From Sphingomonadales bacterium CG_4_10_14_3_um_filter_58_15 (lineage in GTDB: Bacteria > Pseudomonadota > Alphaproteobacteria > Sphingomonadales > Sphingomonadaceae), in contig PFJE01000014.1 of NCBI GenBank assembly GCA_002783865.1, forward strand, positions 1 through 36,440: a stretch of DNA of 36,440 nucleotides, written 5' to 3'. Every line of letters starts with the position of its first letter. The stretch's first letter is position 1. Below, piece after piece: positions 31,049 to 36,440 of this stretch. Position numbers and translations under genes: made by a program. Under the pieces are notes generated by a model. It was not told where the DNA came from. It saw only the letters and a program-made list of their open reading frames with translations, and ran no database searches.

Positions 31049-32020
31049 TTGATGGCTAAGTTGGTTTCCCAATCGACATTGAACGACGAAAGGCGGGGCC
31101 GTCTGGCCCCGCCTTTTCTTTTCCAATCGGCTGAGCCAAAGGATCCGGGCAGTATAAGCCCGGCCATTCTCGCTCTGACGATTGTTCTGCTGTTTGCGCT
31201 CAGCCTTTCATCGGCAGCACTGCCAATGCTGATCGTATCAGCATGTGTTGCCCTGCTGGTCATCGGTTTGCCACACGGCATGTTCGATTATCTGACATTG
31301 CGTAAGGCAGGTCGTGGCAGCTGGATTAGGCTAGCTTCTTTGACCGCAGGATATTGCGGATTGGCGGCCATTGGCTTCTTGGGATGGCAGGTCGCCCCAA
31401 CATTTTCGCTGGTCGCCTTTATAGTCATCGCGATCAGCCATTTTATGGAGGACTGGGCTCCCGAAGGATCAGGGCTATTCGCCTTGGCCATGGCTATCAG
31501 CGTGATTGCCCTGCCTGCCTTATTATATTCCGCCCAGTTGTCAGCGCTTTTCATTCTCGTTGGTGGTGCCAATGCGGGCGCCATAACCGATTACATGCGT
31601 CTGGTCGCTCCGGTTTTTGGTCTCATCGCTGTCGCCAAGCTAATTATCGACTTTGGTGATGGCAAATCTGACCAAGCGTGGCGCAATCTCTTGTTGCTGG
31701 CAGCCCCATTGCTGCTCCCCCCCGGAATCGGCTTTGCCATTTTTTTCTGCCTCTATCATTCCCCGAAACATTTCGCCGCAGGCCGCCGCGATTTAATGAA
31801 TCAACATGACAAGCCTCAGGGTTTCTTTCTGTATATGTCCGTGTCATCAGCAGCAGTTGTCCTGTGTGTCCTGCTCGCCCACCCCCTCATTGCAATGTCC
31901 GAAAGATTGATTGTGACGGCGTTTCAGACGCTATCCCTATTGACGCTGCCGCACATGATGTTGCCTTATATCATGGACAAGGTGCGCAAATTCTCGACTG
32001 GGAACGCGCGGAAGAGGTGA
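31049..32020 (+). CDS. blh: Brp/Blh-family beta-carotene 15,15'-dioxygenase (retinal biosynthesis)
   Basis: Multi-TM protein with GLPHGMFDYL, ISHFMEDW, FFCLYHSPKHF, LTLPHMMLPYI His motifs; directly downstream of the rhodopsin. Start uncertain (TTG 31049 or ATG 31052); the C-terminal ~8 aa lie in a foreign remnant. Confidence 0.9.
   Translation: MMAKLVSQSTLNDERRGRLAPPFLFQSAEPKDPGSISPAILALTIVLLFALSLSSAALPMLIVSACVALLVIGLPHGMFDYLTLRKAGRGSWIRLASLTAGYCGLAAIGFLGWQVAPTFSLVAFIVIAISHFMEDWAPEGSGLFALAMAISVIALPALLYSAQLSALFILVGGANAGAITDYMRLVAPVFGLIAVAKLIIDFGDGKSDQAWRNLLLLAAPLLLPPGIGFAIFFCLYHSPKHFAAGRRDLMNQHDKPQGFFLYMSVSSAAVVLCVLLAHPLIAMSERLIVTAFQTLSLLTLPHMMLPYIMDKVRKFSTGNARKR
31092..31124 (+). terminator. 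Intrinsic terminator/attenuator-like hairpin between rhodopsin and blh
   Basis: GGCGGGGCC-GTCT-GGCCCCGCC (perfect 9-bp GC stem, 4-nt loop) followed by TTTTCTTTTCC, preceded by AAA that can extend the stem. Confidence 0.85.
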
Positions 32021-32046
32021 CGGGTTCGGCGGTGACGGGGCGTTCT
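31991..32046 (+). pseudogene. 3' remnant of a SnoaL-like gene overlapping the blh stop
   Basis: In the frame of ORF 31864-32106: ILDWERAEEVTGSAVTGRS, versus the intact SnoaL-like C-terminus HDWERASEATGSAVTVGH; several nucleotide differences fall at synonymous third positions. Confidence 0.7.
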
Positions 32047-32102
32047 AACGCCTGGCCCCTACCCTCTCGGAACGGCCAGACAGAACACCCATTCTATCGG
32101 CT

Positions 32103-32891
32103 CTAGACCAGCAGATATCCGCCATCGACCGTGATGATTTCACCGGTCATGAACGCCCCGGCGTTGCTTGCCAGCAAGAGTGCCGGGCCCATTATATCCG
32201 CGTCATGCCCCCAGCGGTGCAGCGGTATCATTCTGATTTCCCGCTCATATTGCTCTTTATCCTGCTCAACCAGGCTGGTCATTTTGGAATGAAAGCGTCC
32301 TGGCGCAATCGCGTTCACCCGAATATGATCATCGGCGAGGAGGCTGGCGAGATGGCGGGTCAGCTGGTGAATAGCCGCCTTTGATGTGCCATAGCTGATA
32401 CCGCTTCCGGCACTGCCGATGATTCCGGCGATCGATCCAATATTGATGACGGAGGCGCTTTTCTCGGCCGTCGCCTTTGCTTTCAGCAATGGCAAAAGCT
32501 GCTGGGTGAGGAAGAAAGGCGTCTTCACATTCAGGTCCATGACCTTGTCCCAGCCTATTTCGGGAAATTCTTCAACCGATGCTGTCCAGCCGGTGCCGGC
32601 GTTGTTCACCAGCACGTCGATATGATCTTCCCGTTCCGCCAGCGCCTTGGCAAAGGCGGCAATTCCCTCTCCGCTACTCATATCGCCGGTAAGCGCGACA
32701 CATTCGCCACTCTCGCTCAGACCGGACAATTCTTTGGCGGTCTCGTCACATTCGTCAGCTTTGCGAGCAGTGATATAGACCTTGCTTGCTCCTGCTTGCA
32801 GAAAGGCGCGTGCCATGGCTTTCCCCAAACCCCTGGACCCTCCCGTGATAACGCAGACTTTATCATGCATCGAAAATAGATTGTTTTGCAT
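32103..32891 (-). CDS. Short-chain dehydrogenase/reductase (RhlG-like)
   Basis: TGGSRGLGKAMARAFLQAGA, VNNAG, S-YGTSK, PGRFHSKMTS. Confidence 0.93.
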   Translation of the reverse strand: MQNNLFSMHDKVCVITGGSRGLGKAMARAFLQAGASKVYITARKADECDETAKELSGLSESGECVALTGDMSSGEGIAAFAKALAEREDHIDVLVNNAGTGWTASVEEFPEIGWDKVMDLNVKTPFFLTQQLLPLLKAKATAEKSASVINIGSIAGIIGSAGSGISYGTSKAAIHQLTRHLASLLADDHIRVNAIAPGRFHSKMTSLVEQDKEQYEREIRMIPLHRWGHDADIMGPALLLASNAGAFMTGEIITVDGGYLLV

Positions 32892-33020
32892 AGGAAACCT
32901 TCTTTCAAACTGGGCGCAAGTTCCACGCTACACGCAAATTCTGTCAATTGTCAGGAAGTTTCAGATAAATCTCGCAGCGAGAAACTGTCGTCGCGAGCGG
33001 AGCCGGCGTGACCAATAGCC

Positions 33021-33060
33021 AATAAAAACGCCCGGCCGCAAGAATTGCAACCGGGCGTCT
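33021..33060 (-). terminator. Intrinsic terminator downstream of ndk
   Basis: - strand ACGCCCGG-TTGCAATTCTTGCGG-CCGGGCGT followed by TTTTATT. Confidence 0.8.
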
Positions 33061-33084
33061 ATAACCGATAAATATGCTTAGCGC

Positions 33085-33507
33085 TTAGCCGACGATTTCA
33101 TCATCCTTGAAGAAATAGGCGATTTCGATCGCGGCATTTTCTTCGCTGTCGGAACCGTGGACCGTGTTCGCTTCGAGGCTTTCGGCCAGTTCCTTGCGGA
33201 TCGTGCCCGGTGCCGCGTCGGCGGGGTTGGTTGCGCCCATGATGTCGCGGTTGGCCTGCATTGCATTTTCGCCTTCGAGAACCTGGACGACGCACGGACC
33301 GCTGATCATGAAGTCGACCAGTTCGCCGAAGAAGGGGCGTTCCTTGTGGACAGCGTAAAAGCCTTCGGCCTGTTCGCGGGTCATGTGTATCCGCTTGGAT
33401 GCGACGACGCGCAGTCCCGCTTCTTCCAGCATCTTGGTGACAGCGCCGGTGATATTGCGGCGGGTAGCGTCGGGTTTAATGATCGAAAATGTCCGTGTCA
33501 CGGCCAT
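33085..33507 (-). CDS. ndk: Nucleoside diphosphate kinase
   Basis: [51 protein letters not shown]. Confidence 0.97.
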   Translation of the reverse strand: MAVTRTFSIIKPDATRRNITGAVTKMLEEAGLRVVASKRIHMTREQAEGFYAVHKERPFFGELVDFMISGPCVVQVLEGENAMQANRDIMGATNPADAAPGTIRKELAESLEANTVHGSDSEENAAIEIAYFFKDDEIVG

Positions 33508-33590
33508 GATATTGCTCCATAAATTCGGGGATAGTGTAAGTTTGCGCCGCCCTTAGCCGCTGCACTGCACCATGGCAAGTTTTCGATGCG

Positions 33591-34100
33591 TTACCGGCTG
33601 TTGCCGCCGGCAATAATCGTCGCGGTCACGCCGCCATCGGGGGATTTGTTCGCGGAGATATGAACGCCCTCGCCATCCCCGCGTTCGCCGCCGAGCATCT
33701 GCATATCGCCCGATTTGACTTCGGTTTTTATGCTAATATCTTTTGATTTCATTTGCTTGCGGTAGAAATCCATCACGTCATCAACACTGTCTGACGTCTG
33801 GAACACCAGCATCGCGCCGGACTTGCCTTCGCCCATGCCGGCCATGCTGGTCTGAACTGTGGCGCCGGGATAGAGCGGGATATCCAGCGGCAAATCCTTG
33901 ATCGCCTTGTCGCCGGTGGCGATGCGCACTTCGCCCTTATCCGACTTGATCACCGTTTCGCTATTCTCGTCATCGCCGCGCACCGAATAGCTGCCCCTGT
34001 TGCCCTCGCCATCGTCAAAGGTACCGGTAGCCCGTTCATCGTCATTGCTGCCGCAGGCGGCGATGGCGAAGGTGACGGGCAGGATCAGAAGTTTGTACAT
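33591..34100 (-). CDS. Hypothetical lipoprotein
   Basis: 169 aa; lipobox ILPVTFAIAACGS. Confidence 0.65.
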   Translation of the reverse strand: MYKLLILPVTFAIAACGSNDDERATGTFDDGEGNRGSYSVRGDDENSETVIKSDKGEVRIATGDKAIKDLPLDIPLYPGATVQTSMAGMGEGKSGAMLVFQTSDSVDDVMDFYRKQMKSKDISIKTEVKSGDMQMLGGERGDGEGVHISANKSPDGGVTATIIAGGNSR

Positions 34101-34166
34101 GGGCAGGCTCCGGATTTTATCGCGCGACCGGTCCGGAACCTAACGAAAATCTGCGCGATTGGCAAA

Positions 34167-34604
34167 TCATGGGCCTTCCATCCAGCGGCCGCCATCCTGC
34201 TTCCAGTAGCGCGGAGTGACAGCTTCATCGGCGCTCAATTGCCGCCAGACGGAACGCGCATGGTCGATCTGCTCGGCGCTGAACAGGAAGAAGGCGCGCT
34301 CGAAGGCCAGCGCCTCGTCCCGCCACAAGCCGTCCGACAGGATGATGTAGCTCGCCCCATTGGCCGGTTCGCATTGCTCGGAAATCAGGATCGGCTGATC
34401 GGAATCCCGCCCAGATCCGCCAAAATCATGGGCGAGAAAGCTGGCTGGCTCAGCGCTCCACAGGCAATCACTGAGCGCCGTCCGGCGCGCCTCGTCCTCC
34501 GCCACCAGCAACAGCCTTTTGCCAACCTCCAGCGATTTGCTCGCCAGCATCGGCACCAGCTTGTCCGCCGGATCCCGGGTCAGATGGTAAAAATCAATCC
34601 GCAC
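34167..34604 (-). CDS. holC: DNA polymerase III subunit chi
   Basis: MRIDFYHLTRDPADKLVPMLASKSLEVGKRLLLVAEDE; operon position after pepA. Confidence 0.88.
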   Translation of the reverse strand: MRIDFYHLTRDPADKLVPMLASKSLEVGKRLLLVAEDEARRTALSDCLWSAEPASFLAHDFGGSGRDSDQPILISEQCEPANGASYIILSDGLWRDEALAFERAFFLFSAEQIDHARSVWRQLSADEAVTPRYWKQDGGRWMEGP

Positions 34605-34654
34605 TGCGACAACTTCCCAACTTTCGTGTCAAGCGCCGCATTGGTGCAACCGAA

Positions 34655-36112
34655 TCAATCTTCGCAATGATCGGCGACATATTGGTTGAGCAGCCGCACG
34701 CCATAGCCGGTCGCGCCTTTTTCCCAGACCGGGCTCGGCTTGTCGGCCCAGACCATACCGGCGATATCGAGATGCGCCCATTTGACACCATCCTTGACGA
34801 AACGCTTGAGAAACTGCGCCGCTGTAATCGAACCAGCACCGCGCGGTCCGACATTCTTCATGTCGGCGATCGGCGAATTGATCAGCTTGTCATAAGCCGG
34901 GCCGACCGGCAGCCGCCAGAGCGGATCGCCGGATTCCTTGCCCGCATCGAGCAGGTCATCGGCGAGATCGTCATCATTGCTGAAGCAACCGGCATGTTCG
35001 TTGCCCAGCGCGATGATCATCGCGCCGGTCAGGGTTGCCAGGTCAATCAATACGTCCGGTTTGAATGTTTCCTGTGTCCAGTGCATCGCGTCGCACAAGA
35101 CCAGTCGCCCTTCGGCATCGGTGTTGATCACTTCGATGGTCTGGCCATTCATGCTGGTGACGACGTCGCCAGGGCGCTGTGCCTTGCCGTCGGGCATATT
35201 CTCGACCAGCCCGCAGACGCCGACGACATGCGCCTTGGCCTTGCGGCCAGCGAGCGCCTTCATGGTTCCGGCGACCGCTCCCGCTCCGCCCATATCCCAT
35301 TTCATCTCTTCCATGCCGGCGCCGGGTTTCAAGGAAATGCCGCCGGTGTCGAACGTCACGCCCTTGCCCACCAAAGCCAAGGGCGTTTTCTGCTCACCAT
35401 TGGTGCCATCCCAGCGCATCGCCAGCAACCGCGGTGGCCGCTCGGACCCTTGCGACACGCCGAGCAAAGCGCCCATGCCAAGCTTCTCCATTTCGTCCCA
35501 GCCGAGCACGGTGAATTCTACGCCCATGTCCTTCAATTCCTCGCAGCGAGCAACGAAAGATTCTGGATAGATCGCATTGGCCGGCTCTGCGACAAGCTCG
35601 CGGGTCAGGGCAACGCCATCAGCAACGGCCGACAGGTCCTGCCAGACTTTGGCGGTTTCCAGATCCTGATCGAGTATCGTGATTTGCTCAAGCGTGACCT
35701 TTTGCTTTTCCGGCATGGTTGTGCGGTACTTGTCATGCCGCCAGCTGCGCAACTTGGCCCCGAATAGCAGCTTTGCCAGATGTTCCTCGTCAAGACCCGA
35801 CGGATCAACGATCACGTGCTTGGCTCCGGACGCCAGGATCTTGGCGATCGCTGACCCGCCTGCAGATTCCGCATCCTTGGCCTTGGCTTTGCCCAATCCG
35901 GTCAACACCACCCGCAGAACTTTATCCGCTTCGGTTACGAAAATCTCAAATACCTCGCCCAGCTTCCCCTCAAACCGCGCCGCTTTTGCCCCTGCCTTTA
36001 CCGTTTTCGCTTGCTCGAGTTTAAGGTCGAAATCGTCAAATCCATTCTTGGTGATGGCAAAAATGATCGCGTCGGCATCCGCGGGCCGCTGACTGGCAAA
36101 GTTGAATTTCAT
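34655..36112 (-). CDS. pepA: Leucyl aminopeptidase (M17)
   Basis: LVGKGVTFDTGGISLKPGAGMEEMKWDMGGAGAVAGTM, NTDAEGRLVLCDAM. Confidence 0.97.
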   Translation of the reverse strand: MKFNFASQRPADADAIIFAITKNGFDDFDLKLEQAKTVKAGAKAARFEGKLGEVFEIFVTEADKVLRVVLTGLGKAKAKDAESAGGSAIAKILASGAKHVIVDPSGLDEEHLAKLLFGAKLRSWRHDKYRTTMPEKQKVTLEQITILDQDLETAKVWQDLSAVADGVALTRELVAEPANAIYPESFVARCEELKDMGVEFTVLGWDEMEKLGMGALLGVSQGSERPPRLLAMRWDGTNGEQKTPLALVGKGVTFDTGGISLKPGAGMEEMKWDMGGAGAVAGTMKALAGRKAKAHVVGVCGLVENMPDGKAQRPGDVVTSMNGQTIEVINTDAEGRLVLCDAMHWTQETFKPDVLIDLATLTGAMIIALGNEHAGCFSNDDDLADDLLDAGKESGDPLWRLPVGPAYDKLINSPIADMKNVGPRGAGSITAAQFLKRFVKDGVKWAHLDIAGMVWADKPSPVWEKGATGYGVRLLNQYVADHCED

Positions 36113-36381
36113 CGAAAAACTGTCCTTGTTCTTGTGTTTGGAGGAGTGAAAAGCTTCAGTGATTCACTCACCGGTCCGACTCAATTTATGATCGGATCCA
36201 CTTTTATCCTATCGTGCGGCGTTGCTGCACCGTCTTGGTTTTCTGGTCAAGCACCTGTTCATCAGAATCTGGCAAAGAAAATTTGCAGACTGGGCAAACA
36301 GGTGCAATAGGCGATCGGAAGATGGACCATGCTATATTTCATGCCGTCCAAAATGGGGCTAAAAGTAGGTTGAGCCAGTCG

Positions 36382-36440
36382 ATGAAATCCTCACTCGCCC
36401 TTTTCACTCTATCTTTGGCCGCGGTCGCGCCTGCGTCCGC
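36382..36440 (+). CDS. Partial CDS with signal peptide, truncated by window end (possibly lptD from position only)
   Basis: ATGAAATCCTCACTCGCCC... = MKSSLALFTLSLAAVAPAS; signal peptide; divergent from pepA. Confidence 0.4.
   Translation, partial: MKSSLALFTLSLAAVAPAS

Noticed and set aside
31864-32106. 80-aa + strand ORF as a functional gene
   Set aside because: Only the DWERAEEVTGSAVT segment looks real and it is a SnoaL remnant; the rest is out-of-frame blh.
34667-35767. 366-aa + strand ORF opposite pepA
   Set aside because: Antisense shadow of a clear M17 aminopeptidase.
1-36440. CRISPR arrays, tRNA/rRNA genes, integrases or transposases
   Set aside because: No spaced direct repeats, cloverleaf-like sequences or transposase/integrase motifs recognised by eye; a tRNAscan/minced run would be needed for certainty.

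Overview
This window is from a GC-rich alphaproteobacterial chromosome, most likely a sphingomonad judging by gene content. It is mostly housekeeping genes: smpB, dapA, a soluble lytic transglycosylase, ppk2, aspS, rnd, ppx, ppk1, an hda-like gene, purM, purN, an RND efflux pair, ndk, holC and pepA. The standout is a compact light-response/phototrophy module at about 29.48-32.02 kb. It holds an EL222-type LOV-LuxR (HTH) blue-light regulator, a microbial rhodopsin, and a Brp/Blh-type beta-carotene dioxygenase (the retinal-making enzyme), all on the + strand. The rhodopsin has proton-pump residues D92/T96/E103, a green-type Leu100, Schiff-base Lys228, and a helix-E Gly149 that is the carotenoid-antenna 'fenestration' residue of xanthorhodopsins. 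A near-perfect GC hairpin plus T-tract, which looks like an intrinsic terminator, lies between rhodopsin and blh and inside the apparent 5' end of the blh reading frame. The 3' end of blh runs out of frame into a remnant of a SnoaL-like gene, and an intact SnoaL-like gene flanks the other side of the module, suggesting cassette insertion or rearrangement. A second EL222-type LOV-HTH gene sits about 6.4 kb away behind the RND efflux genes, with an EL222-consensus-like box just upstream. Other observations are a TIR-domain protein interrupted at a C6 tract, a PurN-YjbR/MmcQ fusion, and three REP-like inverted repeats. All assignments come from reading protein motifs by eye; no database search was run.
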